From positions 2,519,501-2,583,500 of the forward strand of contig NC_134016.1 in the NCBI RefSeq assembly GCF_040712315.1: DNA of 64,000 nucleotides, in the 5' to 3' direction. The notes under the pieces were generated by a model. That model did no database searches. It was not told the origin of the DNA and saw nothing but the letters and a program-made list of their open reading frames with translations. This document shows positions 1-9,614 of this stretch, piece by piece. The DNA comes from Castanea sativa. Its lineage: Eukaryota; Streptophyta; Magnoliopsida; Fagales; Fagaceae. Positions within the stretch are counted from its first letter, which is position 1, and each line of letters starts with the position of its first letter. A program made the translations under genes and the position numbers.

Positions 1-814
1 AAACATTACTGATTTCCCCCTCCCCCTTTAGTTTGCTCTCTATTTCGTTAATGAAGTTTCCTTTCTACCAAAAAAAAAAAAAAAAGATAATAAAAAGGTC
101 CATTTGAGGCTAGCTATTGCCTTAGGCCTTCAAATCTGTTGGGCTAACTTGGAACTATCATTCAAGTTCACCTACAATCGTGTTTCTTCTTGTCTATTTT
201 TTCATCTCCTTTCATTCTTTCTTTATTTGTGTAACAGGCAGAAGCTCTCACAAATTCAAAATTATAGATAAAGGAATTCTGTATTTAATTAAATAGGTAC
301 AAAATATTTGACGTTCTAAACTATAAGTTTTTGGGATTGACATATGGTTTGAGCATGTCATGTTAATGTTATAAAGACAGGTAAAAGTTTATAGATAAAA
401 TTATTATTTTTGGGTGAAAATCAATCCCTAAATTATGTTTTGATCTAGGATATAAAAGAAGAATACGTGCACAATTTGTTTTATAATTTAAAAAAAAATT
501 CAACAAGCATGGAGAATGAGAAGTTGAACCAAAGTCTTCTTTTGAAAAAGATCGAATAATCACAATACATACAATACAAATTAAATAGTATAGAAATGGG
601 TTATATAAACAAATAAGAATGTTTAGAAATATTTATGAGATTGAGTCCAATGAAATAATACTTTGGTTTAATAAGTTTCAAATAATAAGATGTGCTCTAG
701 AGTGATGATTGTGGAGAATTATTTACTACATCAAACTTTTTTATGTAATTAACCTTCTTTTCATGAAATATGAATATCACACATGTTTATAGTTCATACC
801 TGCTAAGGGACCAC
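1..814. other. AT-rich intergenic DNA
   Basis: No coding or structural feature is supported here. The stretch is AT-rich with short homopolymer runs (a 15-A run near 70). The only open frames are short, low-complexity and without family resemblance. Confidence 0.6.
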
Positions 815-930
815 AATTTAACTTCCTATAATCACTCTAAAAACAAGGCTGCCGGCATGATATTAAATGCCATAAAAGATTTGAGTGTGTCTTCCTCATC
901 ACAAATTGGTTTGAGGTGGAATGACACAGC
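815..930 (+). repeat. Left copy of direct repeat flanking the plastid insertion
   Basis: This ~116-bp stretch matches 3601-3719 in the same orientation at roughly 80% identity by eye; both contain CACTCTAAAAACAAG. The two copies abut the plastid-derived block on its two sides. A weaker third relative may start near 3780. This suggests the plastid DNA landed in, or was captured between, units of a pre-existing repeat. Confidence 0.65.
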
Positions 931-1179
931 TCATAATCCGACAAATGGTATCAAAGCTAAGGTCATAGGTTTGAGTCACAAAAATGTTATTATCAGGGTC
1001 TATCCGAAAGAGAATCCAGTACTTCTTGGTCGTGAATATCTGAATAGGACAAACCACCCCGTGGATATCTTGCTTCGGAACAAAACAATTAGAAATTAAA
1101 ATCAGGCTCGCGGTCAACTGGAATGTGTATTATTCATATAGGCGATCTTTCAATTGAGAAGATCCGTCGACCTGAGAAA

Positions 1180-1479
1180 CTAAGAGAAAGGTCTATTAAA
1201 CCAATGATTCGTTATTGTAACAGATAGCAACAACCATTTCATCCGACATGCGTATTTTTTATTTTCCAATGGATTTACATCTTTCATTAATGGAATTTTT
1301 TTGATGTAGTGAGTACTAGCTCTGGTTGTTCGCTGTTCAAGAATTCTTGTTTAGGTAGTTCATATCATCCATACATAATGTTTTGATCTAAGATTTCAAT
1401 TCTTCCGTGTTTTAGCAATAGTAAGTATATTGTTCCACGGAACTAAGGTCCAAAATATGGAAGAAAGAGGTGTTTCCAC
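1180..1479 (-). pseudogene. ycf15: ycf15 relic (plastid-derived)
   Basis: Read on the minus strand this matches the short plastid gene ycf15 downstream of ycf2. The expected ATG is GTG at 1479-1477. A frameshift near 1410 breaks the frame after about 23 codons, and the recognisable 3' half is in another frame. ycf15 is itself of doubtful coding status in many plastids, so some of this decay may predate the transfer. It cannot be expressed as protein here. Confidence 0.7.
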
Positions 1480-1569
1480 AACTCTACCACCCAATCAATT
1501 CTGTTCCGCTTAGTCCCTATTTCATGGTCACATATCTTTCCGGCTAAGGAATGGAAAACGTTTCTCTTG

Positions 1570-3600
1570 TTACATGAATCCAATTTTTGTTTCATCCGGG
1601 AAAAGCCATCTTTTTTTCAAGAATGTCTTTGTCATTTGATCCAATAGCGTTCCGTTAGATAGGAACAGATTTGATAAATACTGATAACTCTCGGATGGAG
1701 TATTAGAACGGAAAAATCCATTAGATAATGAACTATTGGTTCTAAGCCATCTCTGGCGATAAATCAACAATTCGAAGTGCTTTTCTTGCGTATTCTTGAT
1801 AAACCAGCGTTTATATATAGATGTAGGAAGGTCTGTTTGGTAAGTAAGAAGCCCCTTTGGCATCTCTTCATCTGCAAAGAATTCTCGATGTGAAAACACA
1901 GAGACAAAGGGCGGATCTTTGAATAGGAAAAAAAGTGGATCCGCAGGGTCCCAAATGAATTGGCTTATTAGTATATAGCCTTGTTCTTTGGAAGATCTAT
2001 CTCTTGTCTGGTACTGCACGGTTCCACTCTGCAAGAACTCCGAATCATTCTCTTGAAGCTCATCCTCTTCATCATAAATGATCCGCTTGCCCCGAAATGA
2101 CCTAGCCCAATAGGGAAATCCCAATTCATTGGGCCTTTCGATACAATCAAATAGAAAGCCCCAAGGGCGCCATATTCTAGGAGCCCAAACTATGTGATTG
2201 AATAAATCCTCCTCTATCTGTTGCGGGTCGAGGACTCCTTCTCGTTCCCCTTCTTCTTCAAACTCCGATTCGTATTGTTCATAGAGAAATCTCTGATCAA
2301 CGATAGAACAAGATCCAGTTTGCATCATATCTAAGGGATTCCTTGGTTCGGGCCGAAGAAGCAATGTCATTCGATCATTATCAAACTGAATGCAATCTTT
2401 TTCTGTCCGTGAGGATCCCACCAGGGCGCCTTCTACTTCTAATAGGCCATGAACTAGATCAGAATCATTCTCAACGAGTCCATAAGAAGTGATCCCATTT
2501 TTTTCATCGGGTCCGGGTAAAGACCAAAGGTCTTGAGCGACCGATCCGGCAGAACAACTCAAAAGGTAAAGAAGTATCGTTAATTTCTTCATGCTCGTTC
2601 CAAGTTCGAAGTACCATTTGTACAAATAAGAATCCCCTTCGTTACATGATTTCTTCTTCATATAGATAGATATAGGATCTATGGAGCAATTACTTAGAAG
2701 TACATTTTGTGCAACAGCCCTTCCTATCTGATAGAAAAGGATCCCATGATCATGAACCGATCTTACCTGGGATCGCAAATCCCAAGTTTGTCTATGAAGA
2801 GCAGATCTAATTATATTAGTGTCTATAATTAATTTCTTCTGTGTAATACTAATTGATAGGGCCTCATTGGTAAGTGCTACAAGATCTCGTACATTGGAAC
2901 CCATGGTTATGGACCCGAATCCATTAGCATTAGTATGGAACATTTTCTTTTCCAAGTGAAATCCCCTAGTATATGAAAGAGTGAAAAAGTGCTTTCGTTG
3001 TTGTGGAATAAGAAGCCTTCGTATCTTAATGCATGTATTTAATTTATTCGGAGCTATTAGAGCGGGATCTACTTTTTGGGGAATATGAGTCGAAGCAATA
3101 ACAAGAATATTTCTAGTGGAACGTCTTTCACAATCCCTGGAGAGATAGTTCACTAATAGACCGAGGGATAAGTAATTCGACTCATTCACATCTAGATCAT
3201 GAATGTTTGGAATCCATATTATGCAAGGAGACATTGTTTTTGCTAATTCGAATTGAAGGGTGATATAAAATCGGTCTATTTCCGGCATCATATCCATAGT
3301 TAGCGCATTCGTCATAGTTAGAAGCTCCAGCTCCGTATCAAGGTCATGATCAATATCGTCACTATCATCAATAAGAAAACCCTTAGGCTTGTTATCTAAG
3401 AACTTGTTCAGAAATGCTGTAATGAAAGGAACATAGGAGTTTTCCGCTAGGTATTTGACCAAATAGGATTGTCCAGTTCCTATAGAACCTATCACTAAAA
3501 TACCCCTAGAGGGGGATAGGGCTAAGCGGAGCGAAAAGGGTTTTCCATGAGATGGGAAATGAAAACTATTAGCCTCAAGAGGAATTATTGGGGGAGCCAA
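1570..3600 (-). pseudogene. ycf2: ycf2 C-terminal fragment (plastid-derived, 5' truncated)
   Basis: The 676 codons plus stop correspond to the last third of plastid Ycf2, normally about 2,280 residues. Ycf2 is a large AAA-type ATPase of the FtsH/protein-import motor group at the plastid inner envelope. The first in-frame codon is TTG at the insertion edge, so there is no native start. The P-loop is present near residues 37-44 but reads GSIGTGQS; plastid copies usually have Arg where this has Gln, consistent with a C-to-T change after transfer. The C-terminus [13 protein letters not shown] is close to the usual ending. No internal stop is seen over 2 kb. There is no plastid promoter or transit peptide, so I call it a pseudogene despite the open frame. 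Confidence 0.92.
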
Positions 3601-3719
3601 AATTTGAATTTCCTACAATCACTCTAAAAACAAGCCAATGGGTGTGACGTCAAATGTCATAAAAAATTTGAATATATCTTTCTCATCACCAAATGGTTTT
3701 GAGATGAAATGGCACAACT
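3601..3719 (+). repeat. Right copy of direct repeat flanking the plastid insertion
   Basis: This copy matches 815-930 in direct orientation with scattered substitutions. It begins at the first nucleotide after the truncated ycf2 frame, so the repeat edge and the plastid edge coincide. Confidence 0.65.
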
Positions 3720-4593
3720 ACCCTCTAGAGAAATAGCCATTGATGATGATATTAGGTACTATAACCACACTCCTTTTTGTCCTCTATAACCACTATGAAA
3801 AAACAAATCTGTTGACATCATTGCTTATGTAAACATTATAGGAACAACGCAAGGTCATGCCGGCTTTCTTTGTCTGTTATATATGGCCAATATTGTGAGA
3901 GTTCAAAAGCAAGTAAAAATAAAAAGGTTAAATTGTCATAATAACCATATCATGAGAAAGGATTATTATATATCAACACAAACACAATAATAATGGAAAT
4001 AACATAAAGAGAAACTGAATAATACTTCTGAATATTATTAAATTCGAAGAGAAAATAAAAATACACAACACTCCTCCTCCCTTCACCTCCCTCTAGCGCA
4101 CGTATCTAGCCCAATATCTGAATCAATTCATATTAGTCTATTAATCACTACAATTAAAAATAAATAAAAAATAGTCTCTCTCATTTCCAGTGTGAGATTA
4201 AACATTTTCACTAACTTCTCATCTTCCATATCAACTCCCACATCTTTACATTTATGTTGTAATATAAATCCATTTTTAATTAATTAATATTAAAATGCTC
4301 CAATAATATCTAGGTAAAATTTTATAACAATAATAAATTTGATTTATATTATATTCAAAGTTAATTTATTTTTATTATAATCGATCAATTATTAATTATT
4401 TAAAAAGTTTTAACAAATAAATTTAATTATATAACTATTATTTTAACACTCCCAAAGTAGAACTCGAGACCCCCTTGAACCCTAAACTCTAAGCCTTAGA
4501 GAGGTACCATCCCACCTTAGAGGCAAAAGACATGGGATGTAGCCAATGTGAAATTTGAGAATAAGAGAATACAAAATAAATATATAATATTGT
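3720..4593. other. AT-rich intergenic DNA
   Basis: Nothing recognisable apart from a possible weak third copy of the NUPT-flanking repeat at about 3775-3840. It is strongly AT-rich from 4250 to 4450. Confidence 0.55.
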
Positions 4594-5394
4594 TGTAAGG
4601 TCGCAATTTGTACCTAAGCCCAACAGGAGGAAGGGTAAAGGCCCAAAGAGCCCAATACAATAAATTTATAAAAAGTGGGTCAGAAATCTTGTTTCTAATG
4701 AGCTTATACGGTAACATCGATGGCCCAAGATCATCAAATTATAAGGATGGATGGGTTTATATGATGAAACTTCTCCTCAAACTTAAGTCGATGAACGGAT
4801 TCTTATATTTCTTCTCTCTTAAAAATTAATTATATATATCCAGTCTACAGTGTTTTCTCTTTTTCTCCCTTGATCCCCTCTTCTCCAGGACCTTCCTCCT
4901 TCTTATACTTTCTCCTCTCTTCCATTTTTGCTCTCCATGTGTAGATTTAGACTTCTCTTCCTGATACTTGTTCCATCAGCCTCTTCTCGAAATCTTTAGG
5001 TAATAGCTGTAAGGCTGAAAATTACTATTCAGATATCACTTCCTCATTAATGCGGCCAGAGACTTAGGTACAGAGCATTCAATGCGGTGGTAATAGTTTT
5101 TTCTGAAATATTTCCCAATTGTCCCTACTCTCTCTGCCCCTATGAAACATATCTTCACCCACAAGACCTCCTAAAAGATCATTCTAGTTGACATGACGTA
5201 CCACTTGACCCTTACTTCTCTTATCCGAGGAGATACCCCTCCTAGGATTACTTTTATTAACCTCTTTCGCAACAATTTGCTCGTGGGCCTTTAAGTATAA
5301 TATCCCTATTACCATCAATCCATCCTCAGATAGGGAAAAATCCTTAGACACAGCCTATGGCCCAAAAACGCATCTTGGGCCTTTTATTCCCACA
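4594..5394 (-). mobile_element. Solo LTR, family 1
   Basis: This 801-bp block begins TGTAAGG and ends CACA, the TG...CA form of an LTR read on the minus strand. It is flanked by ATTGT (4589-4593) and ATTTT (5395-5399), a 5-bp target duplication with one mismatch. It aligns along its length with 56829-57630 and, inverted, with 47113-47921. No internal region or second LTR adjoins it. Confidence 0.75.
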
Positions 5395-5795
5395 ATTTTC
5401 ATTCTCATGACTATATCATGAGCTAATTAATTTATTATGTTCGGGTAAAATTTTATTACAATAAAATTTTTAATTTATACTACAATAAAAATGAATTTTT
5501 ATTGCAATTAATAATTATAGATTGCCTTGGTGAATTTAATTATTTAATTATTATTCTTACGCCTTTACATGAGTCCAATCTCTCCTTTAATAAGTGGGAT
5601 CTAACACGTGATGTTTTTAAATTTTTAAAGAGGAGGTAGAGTTAAACAAGTAGTTTAAACTCTGGACAAGCTACTATAATACCATGAGCCACGCTAATTG
5701 CCTCTAGAGCCACGCCTCTCAATTTCTTAACATTCTGATAAAGTTAATTATTATAACAGTATTACATCATTTATTAATTACTTATAAGATGGAAA
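5395..5795. other. AT-rich spacer downstream of UGT pseudogene A
   Basis: No gene is seen. This is the 3' flank of the broken UGT exon 2 that follows on the minus strand. Confidence 0.5.
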
Positions 5796-6444
5796 CTAGT
5801 TTATCAATTTAGATACAAGTTCATCAGTGTTCTTGTCCGAAGTACCTCCCTCACTAACTGCCTCTAGAGTCAAACACCTCCATTCAGAGCATCCTCTTTC
5901 ATTTCTCTTCCTCTCTCACCCTCTATTACTTCCCTAATGCAAAACTCAATCTCTTCTCTTCTCACAATCTCATTCTCATCAACCATAACTCTAATTCCCA
6001 CCTTCCACATATCCTGAACAAACTTGACATATGTTGTTTTGTAGTTCCATTGTGGCATCTCCACCATTGGCACTCCCAAGCTCAATGCGCCAATGGTAGA
6101 ATTCTACTCACAATGTGTTAAAAAATCACCCAATAGCACTTCCATTTGTGGATTCCAATTCACCAACAAGTTTTAACAACCCACAAAAAGTAGTATTTGC
6201 TTCCCTTAAGCGCCAAAGCCAGTTCCTCCATTTGCTTATTGCTTAAATTGGCCATGCTACCAAATGACATATAAATAACAGACCCTATTGTCAAGCCAAT
6301 TGATGATACTGTAATAGAGGATTCTAATGTGAAGAGGTTAAGCCCATAATCACTATCATTCTTGACCCGGCTGTCAAGGTACTTCGATGGAACAGTTGGC
6401 CCAATTGTTAAAACTGGACAACTTTTTTTCATTGCATCCACCAC
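5796..6444 (-). pseudogene. UGT74 pseudogene A, exon 2 only
   Basis: This is a B-type UGT74 second exon in two disjoint frames. 6444-6165 encodes the opening of the C-terminal domain through the FLWVV strand; 6085-5870 resumes after the HCGWNS part of the PSPG box. The span is 649 nt against 723 nt in gene B, with a net loss of about 74 nt around 6130-6170 that removes the acidic loop and the front of the PSPG box. The splice acceptor that reads AACAG in gene B reads AACTG here (T at 6446 on the minus strand), so splicing would also fail. No exon 1 is found upstream before NOG1. A Harbinger-like element sits 39 bp beyond the exon, in the former intron. Confidence 0.9.
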
Positions 6445-6482
6445 CAGTTATAATAAAGCACGTCACATACAATCAGTCTTTA

Positions 6483-7457
6483 GAGCATCCACAGCAGTGG
6501 AGCTAAAAATTTAGCTTTTTAACTCCACAAAAAGTTACTTTATCTATTTTAGCTATTCATTTTGCAAAACATGCTGCAGCAGTGGATCTATTTTAACTTT
6601 CAACGCAATAAAATAATATAAACATCACAATAAAATAATACATCTTCTACAATAAAATAATACAAATACACAGTCACCACAAACCAAACCCAGGAACCCG
6701 AAAATCCAACAACCCAAAGCTGAAACTCACCTCGCCGGTACGCCGAAACCCACCACGCCGAGACGCCGGAACCCACGCCGAGACGCCGAAACACACCACG
6801 AAGCCCACCACGCCGAGACGCCGAAACCCACCACGAAGCCCACCACGCCGATACGCCGAAACCCTCGTCGGTACGCCGAAACCCACCACACCAATACGCC
6901 GGAACCCACACCGAGACGCCGAAACCCACCACGCCGAGACGCCGGAACCCACGCCGAGACGCCGGAACCCACGCCGAGACGCCGAAACACACCACGAAGC
7001 CCACCACGCCGAGACGCCGAAACCCACCACGAAGCCCACCACGCCGATACGTCAAAACCCACGCCGATACGCCGAAACCCACCACTCCGATCCACAAGCA
7101 AGCACTCCAGTCCACGGAAAGCCACTTCGATCCACGAGGCCGGAGCACAATCCACAACCCAACGACGGTGAGCTTTAGAGAGGGCGGTGAGCTTCAGAGA
7201 AGGAGAGACTGAAATGAAATTTCCGAAGTGACTGAAGCGAGGAGAGAGAGCGTGAAATGAAAGAGGGAGTCTGACCGAATAAAATAGTATTTTTTTTTTA
7301 TAACTTTCAGCTACAGTGCTCATGTAGTGATACATGAGCACTGTAGCGCAAAGCTAAAAAAATTTAGCTTTGCCTCCGCTGCTGTGTATGACATTTTGTG
7401 GTTTGAGTGGAGCTAAAATAGCAATATAGCTATTTAGCTCCACTGCTGTGAATGCTC
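6483..7457. mobile_element. PIF/Harbinger-like TIR element carrying a minisatellite
   Basis: The ends are inverted repeats: GAGCATCCACAGCAGTGGAG on the left and its near-complement GCTCCACTGCTGTGAATGCTC on the right, differing at one position. TTA flanks both sides (6480-6482 and 7458-7460), the 3-bp target duplication typical of PIF/Harbinger. Gene B's intron at 19430 shows the empty site. The 975-bp element encodes no transposase. Its core (6725-7080) is a GC-rich tandem array unlike anything else in the window. Confidence 0.8.
6725..7080. repeat. GC-rich minisatellite inside the TIR element
   Basis: Tandem copies of a ~20-24 bp unit built around CGCCGAGACGCCGAAACCCA, with CACGAAGCCCACCA spacers. 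A larger block, about 100 bp starting near 6757, recurs about 200 bp later near 6958, giving a higher-order repeat. Long open frames on the minus strand (Arg-Arg-Leu-Gly-Val and Ser-Ala-Trp type repeats) follow from the repeat and are not genes. Confidence 0.85.
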
Positions 7458-7705
7458 TTATTAAGGTATAGGTTAGCACATGTAAATTCTTATTATTCAT
7501 TCAAGTTTATTATAGTGCTAGCTTTCCTCAAAAAAGAAAAAAGAAAAAAAGTTTATTGTGCTAGCAACTTTTGCAATATATAAAAGAACGGTTTTAACAT
7601 CTTATTAAGAAAACCACTTAATTGAAAATGTATTAATACTTATCAAAAAAAGAATTTATAGTGTCCATAGTTTCATCTCATTATCGGGATGTAATTTCAA
7701 GCTAG

Positions 7706-7858
7706 AAATTATTATGTACTCTTGAAGTACCATAAATACATACTCCCTCCTCTTACATGAATGGTGGGTCTTACTAATTAAATTTATGGTGGAATCCACC
7801 ATTCATATGAGATAAGGAAATACACATTAATTGTACTTCAGGAGTACCTAATAATTTT
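7706..7858. mobile_element. MITE-like foldback element
   Basis: The termini are inverted: AAATTATTATGTACTCTTGA on the left, and a right end that reverse-complements to AAAATTATTAGGTACTCCTG. The ~153-bp body has inner self-complementarity (ATTCATATGAGA against CTTACATGAATGG). A second copy lies at 42128-42287. No coding capacity. Confidence 0.6.
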
Positions 7859-8439
7859 CCATTTCAAGTTAATGATCTATGTAATTAAAGTCATTGTTTA
7901 TTATAATTAATTAGTTTTTATTTTCATTTACATAATTAAATTGCTTAACTCTATTTTTGAATAGACAAAGTTTGCCTCAAACATGTTTGGAGCCTTGGGC
8001 TTCAACCTCCATTAGGAAGAATATATGTGTTTCTGCCATGAGCAATGAACATGACTCACTTAATCTTAACTATACTTGATCCAAGTATCGAACCAACCAA
8101 ATGAGTCAACAAGCATTACACATGACAGGGACACATGTCGTCTTTCTATAAAGACTAAAGCCCAAAGATCCAAATATGCTTAAAACATAACTTCTTCCTT
8201 TTTGGATGAAAAAAACACCAGAGGAACAAGATATGAAGAAAGTAAAAAAAGTGAACATAATATATTAATTAGCCCATTTGAGCATATCATTGAATTTCTT
8301 AACCATAATCTTTTATTTGGATGAGGAGGAAGAGAGAGGAAGGGTCCTCAGAAGCCTGCTACCCTTCCCTCCTCGCTCTTCCCCTCCATTCTAGACTTAA
8401 AGTTATAATACTTAACCAGTTAAACCTCCAAATATATAG

Positions 8440-8440
<1 letters not shown>
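7859..8440. other. Former UGT intron-like DNA
   Basis: Part of this stretch, notably 8280-8400, resembles 20100-20220 in the intron of gene B. It is therefore probably what remains of the intron of pseudogene A. The exon 1 expected beyond it is absent. Confidence 0.5.

Positions 8441-8502
<62 letters not shown>
8441..8502. repeat. Compound (TA)n-(GA)n microsatellite
   Basis: A TA tract to about 8468 is followed by a GA tract at 8472-8502. A second pure TA tract lies at about 8682-8699, on the far side of a foldback element. Confidence 0.9.
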
Positions 8503-8503
<1 letters not shown>

Positions 8504-8677
8504 TTAATTTAACTCTAGTACTTTTTTAATTAAAAATCTCATTTTATTTTTAATACACAATGACAAGTGGTAATATATTTTAATCTTCACATTTTATTTA
8601 GTTAGTGGATATGTGACAGTTTCTCATTAAAATAAAAAGGGATTCTAATTAAAAAAATACTAAAAGTAAGCCAAACC
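8502..8677. mobile_element. Foldback MITE between TA tracts
   Basis: The left arm (GGTTTAATTTAACTCTAGTA, then TTTTTTAATTA) and the right arm (reverse complement GGTTTGGCTTACTTTTAGTA, then TTTTTTTAATTA) pair over about 50 bp around a 70-bp loop. The superfamily is not clear. It sits between two TA microsatellites, so no target duplication can be defined. Confidence 0.55.
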
Positions 8678-9012
8678 TATTTATATATATATATATATAG
8701 ACAAGGGAGAAGAGCAAAGAAGGGTGCTTGGAAACCATCCAAGGGACGAACCCAAGGGAGCCTGACCCCCCAAAAAAAAAAAAAAAAAAGTAAATCGGGT
8801 ATTAAAAATATCATGTTTGGGGCATTTGGGCCCCTCTCCTCTAAGAACATGTCAGCCCAGGCCCAGCTCAGCAAGGAAAGATAAACCGTTTAACCTAATT
8901 CTAAATTTCAAAAAAAAAAAAAAAAAAGGAAAATGAATGAAATATAAATTTACTATTAACGAGTGTTCTTAGTTCTTAATTCAAGAGGATTTTTTTTTTA
9001 ATTTATTTTATT

Positions 9013-9120
9013 TGGGCCTGATTATAACCCAAAAAACAGACCCAAATAAAATTAAAAAGCCCAATTAAAGGCCCAATAGAACTACTATCTTCTCATCAGG
9101 TAACCTCTCTAAAACCCTAA
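9013..9120 (+). promoter_or_regulatory. NOG1 promoter: site II elements plus telo-box
   Basis: TGGGCC at 9013-9018, AGCCCA at 9058-9063 and GGCCCA at 9070-9075 are site II elements (TGGGCY or complement), the binding sites of TCP factors. AAACCCTAA at 9112-9120 is a telo-box. Site II and telo-box pairing is a known signature of plant ribosomal-protein and ribosome-biogenesis promoters, which fits NOG1 just downstream. Transcription probably starts shortly after the telo-box. Confidence 0.75.
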
Positions 9121-9220
9121 ACCTAGCCTCCCTCTCTGTTTTTTCCTTCTCTCCAAAGGACAGAGAGGTAGTCAAGCCGCATCAACCACGCTGCCGGCCT
9201 CTCCAACCTCCAATTTTCAA

Positions 9221-9580
9221 GTATTTTTCTCTGATACTCTTTCTCTCAACACCATACGTTTATAGTTTTGTTTGTGTGAATATGTGCTGATTGTGGTGTT
9301 TGTTTTTTTGTTTTGCTGAGGATGATTGTGAATTGAATAATTGACAAAAATCCATTCATAATGTTGTTTTTTTGGCAATTATGTTTTGTGGGTTTTGTTG
9401 ATTTTGTTTGTTTGGCTTTTGGGTTAGGTCCATTTAGGATTTAAGAATTCTGGGTATTGCATTTTCTGGTTAATTTTGTCTTTTTTTTGAAATATGGGTG
9501 TTTTTGATATTATCATTGGTATGGTAGTGTGAGTTTATGAATGAAATTTAATTATACTTTTCACTACTTTGTTGTTGTAG
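9221..9580 (+). other. Probable 5' UTR intron of NOG1
   Basis: A GT donor after TTTTCAA (9221) and a GTTGTTGTAG acceptor ending at 9580 (or 9583, at the adjacent TAG) bound a strongly T-rich 360-bp stretch. The upstream CT-rich leader looks like 5' UTR, and 34 nt separate the acceptor from the NOG1 ATG. Leader introns are common in highly expressed plant housekeeping genes. Inferred from sequence only. Confidence 0.6.
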
Positions 9581-9614
9581 TAGTAGGGGGTGATATAGCT
9601 GGTGAAGCTTTAAG

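Larger units (their letters stand above)
931..3600 (-). other. Nuclear plastid DNA insertion (NUPT), ycf2-ycf15 region
   Basis: About 2.67 kb of plastid inverted-repeat DNA lies in a nuclear context. On the minus strand the order is the 3' part of ycf2, then the ycf2-ycf15 spacer, then ycf15, then further spacer toward trnL-CAA, which is the normal plastid order. The base composition is clearly higher in GC than the flanks. Both ends stop abruptly at a ~117-bp nuclear direct repeat. Segment 931-1180 is assigned to plastid spacer by continuity and composition rather than by a recognised gene. The long open ycf2 frame suggests a fairly young transfer. Confidence 0.85.

Noticed and set aside
770..1099. 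A 109-codon + strand open frame
   Set aside because: It spans the junction between the nuclear repeat and plastid spacer DNA, so it is a chimera by chance.
6600..7341. Open frames of up to 204 codons rich in Arg-Arg-Leu-Gly-Val and Ser-Ala-Trp repeats
   Set aside because: They follow from the minisatellite periodicity, occur in more than one frame, and lie inside a non-coding TIR element.
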